A stretch of 64,000 nucleotides of DNA from Saccharibacillus soli (GCA_002189105.1 NIOB01000002.1:62001-126000), one strand, 5' to 3'; counted from the first letter of the stretch, positions 1 through 9,029 are shown. Translations and numbers: made by a program. The notes: generated by a model from the letters alone, not told the origin.

Positions 1-654
1 CTCCATGCCTTGGATTCCGTGCTTTAAGAGCGTGTCTAGACTCATGCTGGGAATGCCGCCGCTCTGCGCGCCGGATTCCAGATTGGTTCCCGCCACGAGC
101 GGCGGGACAAGCTCCATAACATGTATGTTTTTTGCCGATTTCTTGAGTTGGATTCGCAGTGTGTCGGTAAACATATGCACTCCCGCCTTGGTAGCCGAAT
201 AAACGGGATGGATAGGGGACGAGACATAGGAAAGACCGGAGCTTACGGTTACGATCATTGCTTCGCTTTGTTTGGACAACTGCGGGAGCAGCGCTTCCGT
301 CATCCAGATGGTCCCGTTTAAGTTCGTGTCGATCTCTGCGGTAGTCCGCTCCAAATCGAGTGTACTATCCATCACTTCGAAGGCGCGCATAATACCTGCC
401 GAGTTGAACAGGATCGAGACTTCAGGGTAGCGGTTGCGAAGGAATGCAGCCATTCCGCGAACGGAATTCGCATCGGAGACGTCGCCTTGCAGCCCGATAA
501 GCCCCGGATGTTGATGCGTCACTTGATCGAGGGTCGTTTGATTTCGTCCGATGACGATGACTTTATTGCCGCGATTCAAAAAATGTAAGGCGAATACAAG
601 CCCGATGCCCGAAGTACCGCCTGTAACGACGATTGTACGATTTGAGAGCTTCAT
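1..654 (-). CDS. SDR-family oxidoreductase, 3' end cut by window edge
   Basis: The gene starts at ATG 654 behind the ribosome binding site AAGGAGA and is open for 218 codons to the left edge, so the C-terminus is missing. The N-terminus reads as a Rossmann fold with the cofactor motif TGGTSGIG at about residues 11-18. A YSATK active-site segment follows (Tyr and Lys of the classical SDR triad). This is a classical short-chain dehydrogenase/reductase of DltE/YusZ-like type; the substrate cannot be told. It is transcribed divergently from the TetR regulator at 752, and their shared promoter carries paired operators, so it is probably that regulator's target. Confidence 0.85.
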   Translation of the reverse strand, partial: MKLSNRTIVVTGGTSGIGLVFALHFLNRGNKVIVIGRNQTTLDQVTHQHPGLIGLQGDVSDANSVRGMAAFLRNRYPEVSILFNSAGIMRAFEVMDSTLDLERTTAEIDTNLNGTIWMTEALLPQLSKQSEAMIVTVSSGLSYVSSPIHPVYSATKAGVHMFTDTLRIQLKKSAKNIHVMELVPPLVAGTNLESGAQSGGIPSMSLDTLLKHGIQGME

Positions 655-672
655 GAAGGAGTCTCCTTTTTA

Positions 673-750
673 GGTTACGTTTTTTTGTTTTTGTAACTAG
701 GAACGACCTAAGGATATAATGCTTGGTTACAAAAGTCAATAGTTGTAACC
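673..750. promoter_or_regulatory. Divergent promoter with two paired operators
   Basis: Two inverted repeats of the same design, GGTTAC-N14-GTAACT (673-698) and GGTTAC-N14-GTAACC (725-750), lie 52 bp apart. Between and over them are two promoters. The rightward one is TTGTAA (692-697), 17 bp, TATAAT (715-720). The leftward one is TTGACT (734-739), 17 bp, TATCCT (711-716). Each operator overlaps promoter elements, as expected for repression of both genes by the adjacent TetR protein. That this TetR binds here is inference. Confidence 0.7.
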
Positions 751-751
751 T

Positions 752-1321
752 ATGGAGTCAATCCGTATAATAAAAACCATGAAAACTTTAAGCAAAGAAC
801 TTATTTTGGAAACCGCTCATCGAATGGTTGTCGAACGGGGAATGGAGAAAGTCAATCTGTCCAAAGTCAGCACGGCATTGGGTACGACGCACGCTGCGAT
901 TTATAGATATTTTTCCAGCAAGGAAGAGTTGTGGACCGAGCTTGCGTTGTCGTGGCTAGACCATGAACTGGCTGGTCTTTTTCCGTTTAATACAGAAAAG
1001 TACTCGACAAAAAAAGATATCGTGCATGCATGGTTATGGGTATTAAGCAAATCGAAATATGACGCTTATGTACGCGAGCCTGAAATGTTCAAGCTGTATA
1101 CTGCTTATATTGACCGAAATCCTGTGGTAGTCACTCGGCACATTGGCGATTTGCTAGACAGTTTAAAAGCAGCAAGCGGCATCGAGGACGTTGGACAATT
1201 GTATGCCGTTTTAATGGCTTTTTCTTACTTTTCCGCACCCGCTTATGCAGAAAACTGGCTGAGTATGGATTTCAAAGCACAGTTTGAAGCGGTTTGGAAG
1301 CTGATCGAAAGCGGGATTTAG
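752..1321 (+). CDS. TetR/AcrR-family transcriptional regulator
   Basis: A 189-residue protein whose N-terminal third is a TetR-type helix-turn-helix (a segment like TTHAAIYRYFSSKEELW near residues 47-62), followed by an alpha-helical ligand-binding domain without recognisable specificity. No good ribosome binding site precedes ATG 752. ATG 779 is an in-frame alternative giving a more typical TetR N-terminus (180 residues) but also lacks one. The first operator overlaps the -35 element and the second ends 2 bp before ATG 752, which suggests autorepression. It is divergent from the SDR gene at 654, the likely co-regulated target. Confidence 0.85.
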   Translation: MESIRIIKTMKTLSKELILETAHRMVVERGMEKVNLSKVSTALGTTHAAIYRYFSSKEELWTELALSWLDHELAGLFPFNTEKYSTKKDIVHAWLWVLSKSKYDAYVREPEMFKLYTAYIDRNPVVVTRHIGDLLDSLKAASGIEDVGQLYAVLMAFSYFSAPAYAENWLSMDFKAQFEAVWKLIESGI

Positions 1322-1425
1322 ATACCGGTTATTGAAAAAGTCCATAGTCAATCGAGTATGAGGCAATCCCGTTCGGACCGCGACTCCAGCCGAATCGAAC
1401 CGCATACCTAAATCAATCCTCAACC

Positions 1426-1455
1426 TCCGCAGGCCTACAGCCTAGCGGATTTTTT
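1426..1455 (+). terminator. Intrinsic terminator after tetR
   Basis: TCCGC pairs with GCGGA around an inner GGC/GCC stem, followed by six T residues. It lies about 105 bp downstream of the TetR stop. Nothing else is recognised between 1322 and 1578. Confidence 0.7.
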
Positions 1456-1578
1456 CATTTAACCCCCGAATCCGTCGAATCAGGCAAAAACGCCGACGAA
1501 AAGGGCAAAGACCGCAGCACTCCATCGCCTATACTTAGAACAACCGAAAATGAATGTTCCACGAAAGGGGCGATTCCA

Positions 1579-1932
1579 TTGTTGATTTCAGTGACATGGG
1601 TGCGGTTGAAGGGCAGATGGGCGCTTCCGTTTTTTATTTATCATATCGTTCGATCGACCAAACAGCTGAACGGGGCGGCTGGGCTGCTGCATTCCGACCT
1701 TACGCGCGACAGTTGGATTATAGGCTGGACGCTGTCGGCATGGGAGAACAAGGATCGTATGCTGGAATATCGCAATCGCGGCGATCATGCCAAGGCCATG
1801 CGGATCGCGCGCCGGATCGGAGACGAATTCGAGGCTGTCCATTGGGAGGCCGATACGATTCCGAGCTGGACTGAAGCGAAGACGCGTCTGCATCAAAAGT
1901 ACGGCAGAAAACCGAATCCGCACAAGCAGTGA
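1579..1932 (+). CDS. DUF3291 family protein
   Basis: A 117-residue protein starting at TTG 1579, 8 bases after the ribosome binding site AAAGGGG. The pattern of a WTLSAWE-like strand, then an R/G-rich helix and a HWEAD-like strand matches DUF3291, a small ferredoxin-like alpha/beta barrel related to antibiotic-biosynthesis monooxygenases. Function in this family is largely unknown, and no catalytic residues can be assigned. It is followed after 36 bp by a membrane protein on the same strand, so the two may be co-transcribed. Confidence 0.65.
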   Translation: MLISVTWVRLKGRWALPFFIYHIVRSTKQLNGAAGLLHSDLTRDSWIIGWTLSAWENKDRMLEYRNRGDHAKAMRIARRIGDEFEAVHWEADTIPSWTEAKTRLHQKYGRKPNPHKQ

Positions 1933-1968
1933 AGGGTTTTCCTGGAGAAACGGAGGAGGATCATTCCT

Positions 1969-2595
1969 ATGGCCAATAAAAGGATTCGGGCACTCGTATT
2001 CGTTCTCGCCTTTGCAATTGCCGGATACGCGATCGTTCAGTACGGCGTTATCGGAGCCGGTCATGCGGGACTTGTTTCTTTCAAATTGCAAAAGCCGGAT
2101 TTTGAACTCAAACCTTGGGTCTATGTGCTGTATACTCACATTTTCACCGCGACATTCGCTTTGGTTGTAGGACCTTTTCAACTATTCCTAAAGCCGAAAG
2201 AAGGCAGAAGACGTTGGCATCGCCGATTGGGGTACGGATATGTTCTTTCGATTATGGTAAGCGGGATCGTGAACGTGTATTTATCCCTTTTTGCGACGGG
2301 AGGCTGGATTTCCGGGCTTGGGTTCATATCGCTCGACGTATTGTGGGTGGGGACTACGCTTATAGCCGTTAGAAAAATTATAGGCAAAGACGTTCAAGCC
2401 CATAAAGAATGGATGCTTCGCAGTTACGCGCTTACTTTTTCGGCGGTCACGCTTCGGATCTTTTTGGCGCCACTGGCTATTCTGCTTGGCGATTTCGAAG
2501 CGGCGTTTCGGGTGGTCGCTTGGCTTTGTTGGATTCCGAATTTGCTCGTTATGGAGGCTGTGATTGGCAGAATGAGAAGGCGGCAGAGGCAGTGA
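1969..2595 (+). CDS. DUF2306 membrane protein
   Basis: A 208-residue integral membrane protein with about six hydrophobic segments. ATG 1969 has a strong GGAGGA ribosome binding site. The segment HRRLGYGYV after the second membrane helix and HKEWMLRSYALTF after the fourth match the DUF2306 family, a set of small bacterial membrane proteins of unknown function with conserved histidines that could bind a cofactor. The 3' end lies 11 bp from the convergent WYL regulator gene, with no terminator visible between them. Confidence 0.75.
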   Translation: MANKRIRALVFVLAFAIAGYAIVQYGVIGAGHAGLVSFKLQKPDFELKPWVYVLYTHIFTATFALVVGPFQLFLKPKEGRRRWHRRLGYGYVLSIMVSGIVNVYLSLFATGGWISGLGFISLDVLWVGTTLIAVRKIIGKDVQAHKEWMLRSYALTFSAVTLRIFLAPLAILLGDFEAAFRVVAWLCWIPNLLVMEAVIGRMRRRQRQ

Positions 2596-2606
2596 TTACA
2601 ACGCGT

Positions 2607-3518
2607 TCAACCATACTTCGCCATCATTTTAGCCAAGAAATCCCGAAAACTTTCCATATAGCTGCGGGGCTCTACAATCTCCAGATTCGTCCCAAAACTC
2701 GCCAGAAACTGAAACCCCGCGCTGTTTTGAGGAACCTGAAGGGTGGCCATCAGATACTCCGAACTATAGTTTTCAATACTCTTCCGCCCATATCTCTCAA
2801 TAAACTGATCTTTCACGCTGGGCGAGATCAAGGCTTTGACTTCGACAAGTTCCGCTCGATAATCGGATTCCCGCTCCTGCGCCAAGAAATCTTCTCTCGG
2901 GCTGAACGTCTGATCGTTCATCGTCAGATCATCCATCCGAGACAGTTTGAACGTGCGGTAGCCCCTACGCTCCAAACAGTATCCTTTCAGATACCAACTC
3001 GTTTCGCTGAAATGAAGCCGGTAGGGTTCGACGGTTCTTTGGGTGGCTGCGTCGTTTTTATCGATATAATCGAAGGTCACCAATCGGCTTTTCGCTATGG
3101 CTTGTTGGCAGGTTCTCAGCGTTTGACGAATCTCGGACCGACCTTCCCAATTGTAAAAAGACAGATGAATCGAAGCTTTGGGAGCCAATGGGCTCACCAT
3201 GGCTTCGATTTTTTTGAGCGTCACTTCGACTTCTTCGCTGACCAGAATTTGTTCCAGACCACCGAGCGCCGTCAAGATATTTTCCAAGTCTGCGCTGCTC
3301 AGAAGTCGCTTATCCACTTTGTATTCGTCCATAATGCCGTAGCCGCCGTTCACGCCGATGACCGAATAGATCGGGATGTTCGAGACGCTCAGCGTTTCCA
3401 TATCGCGCAGAATCGTTCTCTTGGACACGTTGAACAACTGCGCGAATTCGGTTGCCGAGACGATGTCTTTTTTCAGCAGGATCATAATAATCGAGATTAA
3501 GCGTTCAACCTTGTCCAT
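2607..3518 (-). CDS. YafY-type HTH/WYL-domain transcriptional regulator
   Basis: A 303-residue protein. An N-terminal DeoR-like HTH (residues about 1-60, FNVSKRTILRDM recognition segment) is followed by a WYL domain around residues 140-230, with the motif SWYLKGYCLERRGYRTFKL. WYL domains sense small ligands or nucleotides in YafY/PafBC-type regulators. It is divergent from the PhnB-like gene at 3618, with a 99-bp shared upstream region containing TATAAT-like sequences on both strands around 3580-3587, so control of that gene is likely. Confidence 0.85.
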   Translation of the reverse strand: MDKVERLISIIMILLKKDIVSATEFAQLFNVSKRTILRDMETLSVSNIPIYSVIGVNGGYGIMDEYKVDKRLLSSADLENILTALGGLEQILVSEEVEVTLKKIEAMVSPLAPKASIHLSFYNWEGRSEIRQTLRTCQQAIAKSRLVTFDYIDKNDAATQRTVEPYRLHFSETSWYLKGYCLERRGYRTFKLSRMDDLTMNDQTFSPREDFLAQERESDYRAELVEVKALISPSVKDQFIERYGRKSIENYSSEYLMATLQVPQNSAGFQFLASFGTNLEIVEPRSYMESFRDFLAKMMAKYG

Positions 3519-3617
3519 GGATATTCCCTCTTTTTCTGAAGAGTATGGAATGATGACATACAGTCGTCACCGTTCGCCCATTATACTACATCTATACAGA
3601 AAAGGAGGCTACATCAT

Positions 3618-4082
3618 ATGTCCGCTATCGCGTATTTGAACTTTAACGGAAATGCAGAACAAGCGATTGAGTTTTATTCGGAGGCTTTCAAGGCTGCCGA
3701 AGTCAAGAAGGTAAGATTTGGGGATATTCCGCAGGACCCGAACTACCCGATGCCCGAAAACGAACTGAAGATGATTATGGAGTCTTCGATCGAGTTCGCA
3801 GGCGGGAAGATCATGATGTCCGACGTCCTGCCTTCCATGAAAGCCGTAACGGGCGAGCTGGTGAAAGGAAACAACATGCTCATCAGCTTGGTTATCGACG
3901 ACAAACAGAAATTGGAGCAATATTTTGGAGCGTTGTCCGTCGGTGGGCATGTCACCATGCCTTTATCCGCTTATCCGTGGTCTTCGTGCTTCGGAACGCT
4001 GATCGATCAATTCGGCGTAAATTGGAAGTTCAACAGCGACGCCGATCAGTTTCTGGATAATGTCATCTCAAGCCAATCGTAA
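3618..4082 (+). CDS. PhnB/YjdN-like VOC-fold protein
   Basis: A 154-residue protein with a strong AAAGGAGG ribosome binding site before ATG 3618. It opens with YLNFNGNAEQAIEFYSEAF and ends FGTLIDQFGVNWKFN, the signature of the PhnB/YjdN branch of the vicinal-oxygen-chelate superfamily (often mislabelled 3-demethylubiquinone methyltransferase). Metal-binding residues are not obvious and the reaction is unknown. It is divergently paired with the WYL regulator at 3518, a common arrangement for this family. Confidence 0.8.
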   Translation: MSAIAYLNFNGNAEQAIEFYSEAFKAAEVKKVRFGDIPQDPNYPMPENELKMIMESSIEFAGGKIMMSDVLPSMKAVTGELVKGNNMLISLVIDDKQKLEQYFGALSVGGHVTMPLSAYPWSSCFGTLIDQFGVNWKFNSDADQFLDNVISSQS

Positions 4083-4093
4083 TCGATTCCGCC

Positions 4094-4124
4094 AAATGGT
4101 CTTCTCACCGAAGGCCATTTTTTT
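4094..4124 (+). terminator. Intrinsic terminator after PhnB-like gene
   Basis: AATGGtCTTC, a short loop, then GAAGgCCATT followed by a run of T residues. It separates the PhnB-like gene from the MFS gene, although the latter begins only 24 bp later. Confidence 0.8.
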
Positions 4125-4147
4125 ATACGCCAAAGGAGGTACGAGAG

Positions 4148-5329
4148 ATGAAAAACAGCTATGCTTCGCTGATCTTTTTTATGGCTTTGGGGATATTCGG
4201 CATCATCACGACGGAAATGGGCATGATCGGCGTCCTTCCGCAAATCGCACAGAAGTTTCACATCACACCCGCACAGGCCGGTTATCTGGTGAGTGCGTTC
4301 GCTCTGATCGTTGCGGTATCAGGCCCATTTCTCACGCTGCTCGCTTCCGGCATAAATCGCAAAAAGATCCTGTTGATCTCGATCTTGATGTTTGCTGTGT
4401 CCAATATTGTTTATGCATATACGTCCAGTTTCCAAGTGATGCTGGCGTTTCGGATCATTCCTGCGCTGTTTCATCCGGTCTTCTTCTCGATTGCGCTTGC
4501 GACCGCAGCCAGTCTGGTGCCTCCCGAGAAGATCGGCAGAGCAGTCACTCAGGTGATGGCGGGAGTCACCGTCGGATTTGCTTTCGGCGTTCCAATCACG
4601 TCCTTTCTTGCTGCAAAAATCTCGCTACAGGCCTCTTTTCTGTTCGGAGCTGTCATAAGCCTGATTGCTTTTGTAGGGATAATGATGCGCTTTCCTTCCA
4701 TACCCGTCACAGAAAGAATGTCTTTCGGCAGGCAGCTCGGCGTATTGCGCAGTCCTCAATTGTGGCTGACGATCTTGATCGTGGTCATGATCTTTACCGC
4801 AATGAGTTCGGTCTATAGCTACTTTGCCGAATATCTGGGTGAAGTCACGCATATGAACGGGACGTGGATCAGCCTCATGTTAATGGTCTTCGGGATCACG
4901 ATGATCGTAGGGAACTTCTTATTCGGTTACTGGCTGAACAAAAGCCGGACTCGAACGGTGATCCTGTTTCCTATCACGTACGCGGTCATTTACTCATTGG
5001 CTTATTACGGTGGGGTTTATTTCTGGCCGATGGCGGTCATCGTATTCGTGTGGGGCGCTGTACATGCTGGAGGACTGATTGTAAGCCAATCTTTGCTGAT
5101 GCAAGAGACACGGGAAGCGCCGGAATTCGGCAATAGTTTATTCGTTTCTTTTTCCAATATCGGTATCACGTTAGGGACGGGGATCGGAGGTTGGTTGATC
5201 GCTCAATTGGGCGTACAGCAGCTGATCTGGGGCGGTATCTTGTTCTGCATACTGGCGTTCTTGCTCATTATGGTTAAAATATTCCTTTTTAAATCGGATA
5301 AATCTCCGGGCTATCAACCAAACATATGA
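4148..5329 (+). CDS. MFS transporter, DHA1/AraJ-like
   Basis: A 393-residue protein with about 12 hydrophobic helices, typical length for the DHA1 drug:H+ antiporter/sugar-efflux branch of the major facilitator superfamily. The first helix ends TTEMGMIGVLPQIAQ, as in AraJ/YdhP-like exporters. The ribosome binding site AAAGGAGG supports ATG 4148. The substrate cannot be predicted. It follows a terminator, so it needs its own promoter or read-through from the PhnB-like gene. Confidence 0.85.
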   Translation: MKNSYASLIFFMALGIFGIITTEMGMIGVLPQIAQKFHITPAQAGYLVSAFALIVAVSGPFLTLLASGINRKKILLISILMFAVSNIVYAYTSSFQVMLAFRIIPALFHPVFFSIALATAASLVPPEKIGRAVTQVMAGVTVGFAFGVPITSFLAAKISLQASFLFGAVISLIAFVGIMMRFPSIPVTERMSFGRQLGVLRSPQLWLTILIVVMIFTAMSSVYSYFAEYLGEVTHMNGTWISLMLMVFGITMIVGNFLFGYWLNKSRTRTVILFPITYAVIYSLAYYGGVYFWPMAVIVFVWGAVHAGGLIVSQSLLMQETREAPEFGNSLFVSFSNIGITLGTGIGGWLIAQLGVQQLIWGGILFCILAFLLIMVKIFLFKSDKSPGYQPNI

Positions 5330-5417
5330 CTAGACATGCTTTTTTCGTATGACGTGACTCCTCTTGCCCCATGCTATACTCAGAAGAACCAAAAGGTAGA
5401 GAGAAGGAGCAAGCGAT

Positions 5418-6506
5418 ATGATCCCATTTCGACACGACCATGTAGGCAGTTTTCTGCGTCCGGCGAACTTAACGCAGGCGCGTGAACAATATAAAGCAGG
5501 CAGCATCACGCATGAACAATTAAGAGCGGTGGAAGATCAGGAGATTATCCGCATTATCGAAAAGCAGAAAGAAAACGGCGTGCTTGCGGTGACGGACGGC
5601 GAACTTCGCCGGAGCTGGTGGCATTTCGATTTCCTGGGCGGTCTGGACGGCGTAGAGCTGTACGAGCAGATCGACGGGCCGCAGTTCCACAATATGCAGA
5701 CACGTAAAGGCGGGATTCGCGTCATCGGCAAAGTCGATTTCTCGACGCATCCTTTCGTGGAAGATTTCAAGTTCGTGAAGCAGCATGCAGGCGATACGAT
5801 AGCGAAACAGACCATTCCGAGTCCCAACATGCTGCTCTACCGTCTGGAGAAAGGTGCGAATACCTACTATACCGACCATGAGACATTCATTCAGGACACG
5901 ATCGCAGCGTATCAGAAAGCGATTCAAGCCTTTTACGATGCGGGCTGCCGTTATCTGCAATTGGACGATACCGCTTGGGCGGATCTGTTCTCGGAAGCCG
6001 GTCATGACAAGCTGCGTGCCAAAGGCATGGAGCCTGCGGAAGAATTGAAAACGATGCAGCGCATGATTAACGAATCGTTGGTGAACAAACCTGCCGATCT
6101 TGTGGTCACGATGCACATCTGCCGCGGTAACTATAAATCGAACTATTTCTCGACTGGCGGCTATGATTATGCTTCCGAAGTGATCTTTGGCGGCCTGGAC
6201 GTAGATGGATTGTTCCTGGAGTTCGACGACGAGCGTTCAGGCAGCTTCGATTCGTTGAAGCACGTCAATCGCAAAGACCTGAAAATTGTGCTAGGTCTGC
6301 TGACGTCCAAGACGGGTGAGTTGGAAGACAAAGCTTACATCAAAGCCCGCATCGCGGAAGCAGCGACCTATGTGCCTCTGGAACAATTGTGCCTCAGCCC
6401 GCAGTGCGGATTCTCGTCTACGGAAGAAGGCAATATTTTGACGGAAGATGAGCAGTGGCGCAAGCTGCGTTACGTCAAAGAAATCGCCGACGAAGTGTGG
6501 AGTTAA
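5418..6506 (+). CDS. MetE C-terminal-like methyltransferase (YxjG/YxjH type)
   Basis: A 362-residue protein matching the C-terminal, catalytic half of cobalamin-independent methionine synthase. Visible zinc-ligand candidates are His and Cys in TMHICRGNY and a late Cys in LCLSPQCGF; the start RHDHVGSFLRP is characteristic of the YxjG/YxjH family. These stand-alone proteins are thought to methylate homocysteine or a related thiol, but the methyl donor is uncertain because the N-terminal folate half of MetE is absent. The 88-bp upstream gap is too short for an S-box. An aldehyde dehydrogenase follows after 16 bp, indicating one transcript. Confidence 0.85.
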   Translation: MIPFRHDHVGSFLRPANLTQAREQYKAGSITHEQLRAVEDQEIIRIIEKQKENGVLAVTDGELRRSWWHFDFLGGLDGVELYEQIDGPQFHNMQTRKGGIRVIGKVDFSTHPFVEDFKFVKQHAGDTIAKQTIPSPNMLLYRLEKGANTYYTDHETFIQDTIAAYQKAIQAFYDAGCRYLQLDDTAWADLFSEAGHDKLRAKGMEPAEELKTMQRMINESLVNKPADLVVTMHICRGNYKSNYFSTGGYDYASEVIFGGLDVDGLFLEFDDERSGSFDSLKHVNRKDLKIVLGLLTSKTGELEDKAYIKARIAEAATYVPLEQLCLSPQCGFSSTEEGNILTEDEQWRKLRYVKEIADEVWS

Positions 6507-6522
6507 GAGAGGGGATATTAAG

Positions 6523-8013
6523 ATGACCATTCAAGCGGGCCAAGAGGCCATTACCGTTGAAGCGTTGATTAACGGCCAGAACGTAAAGTCCCTTTCCCAA
6601 TCCGCCAAAGAAAATCCGGCCAATCCAAATGAAATCGTCGGCTACTTCCCGGTAACGACCAAAGAACAGGCTGTTGAAGCGATTGATGCGGCAGCAGAAG
6701 CTTTTAAGTCGTGGAAGAAGACGAGTATCGAGGAACGTGTGGCCAGCATGCGCAAAGCGATCGAGAAGATCCGCGCATCCGAAGGCGAGATTGTGAACCT
6801 GCTGTCCCGAGAGCACGGCAAACCGCTGTATGATGCGCATGGCGAGATCTATGTGTCGTTGATGTGGATGGAGTTCGCCTGCAATGAAGCGGCAGCGGCT
6901 CTCCAAGCCGAAGTCCAAGAGCACGATCACGGCAAAACGATTCTGTCATACGATCCGATCGGCGTCGTATCGGCGATTAGTCCCTGGAACTATCCGATTG
7001 CGTTATCGACGATCAAGATCGCTCCTGCGCTGTTGGCGGGCAACACCATCGTACTGAAGCCAAGTCCTTACGCACCGCTGGCAGCGGCAAAAGTAGCCGA
7101 GATTATCGCAAGCGAGTTCCCGGTTGGTGTTATCAACGTGGTGCATGGCAGTGCAGATGTAGGCGTTGAACTGACGACGAACCCGAAGGTAACGAAGATC
7201 GCTTTCACTGGAGGAACGGAGACAGCGAAACACATCATCAAAGCGGCTTCGGATACGATCAAGGATATGACGCTGGAGCTTGGCGGTAACGACGCAGCCA
7301 TCTTCCTGGAGAGCTTCGACGTGAATGACGAACGCGCCATGCGCCGGATCGTGGTGTCCAACTTCTTGACGACCGGACAGATCTGCATGATCGCCAAGCG
7401 TGTGTATGTCCACCGTTCGATCTACGATCAATTTGTGGAAAAGTATATCGAAGCAGCGAATCGCTGGATTCGCATCGGCGATCCGTTTAATCCCGAGACA
7501 ACAGTAGGCCCGGTCAACAACGTGAAGCAGAAAGATTACGTGAGCAGTCTGGTCGAAGACGCGAAACAGCGCGGTGCTCGAGTGATCCCGCTCGGACGGA
7601 TTCTGGATCAGCAGCAGTTCGACCAAGGCTATTACCTCCAGCCTACGCTGGTACTGGGCTGCGACGCGCATGATCCGATCGTCGTGGAAGAACAGTTCGG
7701 TCCTACCGTTCCGGTTCTGCCTTTCGACGATATTGAGCAGGCGATTGAGCTTCACAACGAAAGTATCTACGGTCTGACAAGTTCGGTGTGGGGAGCGGAA
7801 GACGAGGCGATCGCCGTAGCGCGTCAGCTCGAAGCCGGAACGACCATGATTAACACCGCTGCCGTGCAGGGTCTGGATGTTCGTTTCCCATTCGGCGGCT
7901 TCAAGCAGTCCGGTATTGGCCGCGAATACGGCACCGAAGGCATCCGCACGTACACGGAGCAGCATGTCATCAATATTCCGAAGATGCTGGATCTGCCTTA
8001 TATCCCGGAGTAA
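6523..8013 (+). CDS. NAD(P)-dependent aldehyde dehydrogenase
   Basis: A 496-residue ALDH-superfamily enzyme. The start is ATG 6523 behind GAGAGGGG; further in-frame upstream codons would run into the preceding gene. Conserved elements seen are ISPWNYPIALS (substrate/cofactor channel), FTGGTE (NAD binding), LELGGNDA (general-base Glu) and GQICM (catalytic Cys). The overall type resembles succinate-semialdehyde or betaine-type dehydrogenases, but substrate assignment is not possible. It sits directly downstream of the MetE-like gene and ends at a strong bidirectional terminator. Confidence 0.85.
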   Translation: MTIQAGQEAITVEALINGQNVKSLSQSAKENPANPNEIVGYFPVTTKEQAVEAIDAAAEAFKSWKKTSIEERVASMRKAIEKIRASEGEIVNLLSREHGKPLYDAHGEIYVSLMWMEFACNEAAAALQAEVQEHDHGKTILSYDPIGVVSAISPWNYPIALSTIKIAPALLAGNTIVLKPSPYAPLAAAKVAEIIASEFPVGVINVVHGSADVGVELTTNPKVTKIAFTGGTETAKHIIKAASDTIKDMTLELGGNDAAIFLESFDVNDERAMRRIVVSNFLTTGQICMIAKRVYVHRSIYDQFVEKYIEAANRWIRIGDPFNPETTVGPVNNVKQKDYVSSLVEDAKQRGARVIPLGRILDQQQFDQGYYLQPTLVLGCDAHDPIVVEEQFGPTVPVLPFDDIEQAIELHNESIYGLTSSVWGAEDEAIAVARQLEAGTTMINTAAVQGLDVRFPFGGFKQSGIGREYGTEGIRTYTEQHVINIPKMLDLPYIPE

Positions 8014-8070
8014 AAAGTAGAGCTATTTTTCGGTAGTCCTGCTGTTGGCGGCAAGTGCCAACTCTAACGA

Positions 8071-8118
8071 AACGCCCTGTTTTGCAGATTCTTGAGAATC
8101 CGCAGACAGGGCGTTTTT
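8071..8118. terminator. Bidirectional intrinsic terminator
   Basis: AACGCCCTGT pairs with ACAGGGCGTT, with an inner GCAGATTCT/AGAATCCGC stem. T-rich runs on both sides serve the convergent aldehyde dehydrogenase (+) and phosphotransferase (-) genes. A smaller GTTGGC/GCCAAC hairpin lies just before, at about 8044-8062. Confidence 0.85.
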
Positions 8119-8129
8119 CTAACCGGAAA

Positions 8130-9029
8130 TTAGACGATTTCTTGACAAAGCTGTTCCACATCCTGAACTAAATCCGGTATCCAAGCATCTGAACCCGGAA
8201 TGGTTTCCGTACCTCCATAGACCAGCCAATGCAAGGTCTTAACCAGCCAACAGATTCCGCCAATCGGCAGCTGCCAGCGCAGATCGCTCATTTGAAGGTC
8301 GGATGCTTCCAGGTAGGCCGAAAGTAGTTCTGCTCTTGTCACCTGACTTCGAGCGTGTGCTTCCTTCATCAAGCAGTACAGGTCGCCGAGATGAGGGCTC
8401 AGATACGCGTTAGGCCAATCAATCGGCGTAATGCCGTTTTCTTGGATCACCAGGTTCTTGGCGTGGTAGTCATGGTGAACGATGGATTTGGGAACCGTGC
8501 GATAGAGTTTTTCTAAAAAGTGGGGAAGCTCTTTTTCGAGTTTGGTTAGCACTTCGCTCCCTGCCAACCGTTCGGAGTCCAATAAATCATCCAGCAGCTT
8601 CAGGAAGTCTTCCGCAGAAACAGAGTAAGCGTCGATCGTCTGCTTCGAGAGTGTTTTCTCTATATGGACGGCTGCCTGTGCTCTTACTCTTGCCAATTCC
8701 CTCGCCGCTTCAACAAAATGAGCAGGGTGCGGCTGCTGCTCTACGTTGTGCTCACCGACATCCTCCATGACCATGACTCCGCTGTTTGGCAATTGGACAA
8801 ATTCCAAGAGTTGAGGCGCTTTAATTTGCAGAGGCTGAACGAGATCCCGGTAAATGCCGGCTTCTCCCGCCATCTCGCTCCCTCCCCATTTCACGATGCG
8901 CGTTTCGCCGCTGGCAAGCTTAACCCGGTAGACTTCCGAAAGTGTCCACTGCCTCAACAACGACCATTCTACGACCTCATTCAACCAAGGAATTTGCGAG
9001 CTGTAATCTGAAAAGCATGCAGGAATCAT
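8130..9029 (-). CDS. APH/choline-kinase-like phosphotransferase
   Basis: A 299-residue protein of the aminoglycoside phosphotransferase/kinase-like fold. The Brenner motif VHHDYHAKNLV supplies the catalytic Asp and Asn, and IDWPNAYLSPHLGDL holds the metal-binding Asp. An N-lobe strand, VKWGG, probably contributes the ATP-contacting Lys. Many Firmicute paralogues of this type are uncharacterised small-molecule kinases, so calling it antibiotic resistance would be unsupported. It is a single-gene unit with terminators at both ends. Confidence 0.75.
   Translation of the reverse strand: MIPACFSDYSSQIPWLNEVVEWSLLRQWTLSEVYRVKLASGETRIVKWGGSEMAGEAGIYRDLVQPLQIKAPQLLEFVQLPNSGVMVMEDVGEHNVEQQPHPAHFVEAARELARVRAQAAVHIEKTLSKQTIDAYSVSAEDFLKLLDDLLDSERLAGSEVLTKLEKELPHFLEKLYRTVPKSIVHHDYHAKNLVIQENGITPIDWPNAYLSPHLGDLYCLMKEAHARSQVTRAELLSAYLEASDLQMSDLRWQLPIGGICWLVKTLHWLVYGGTETIPGSDAWIPDLVQDVEQLCQEIV

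Noticed and set aside
2409-3500. A long plus-strand open frame (363 codons) opposite the WYL regulator
   Set aside because: It is the mirror of a well-recognised regulator, has low-complexity, His/Arg/Phe-rich translation with no family features, and overlaps DUF2306.
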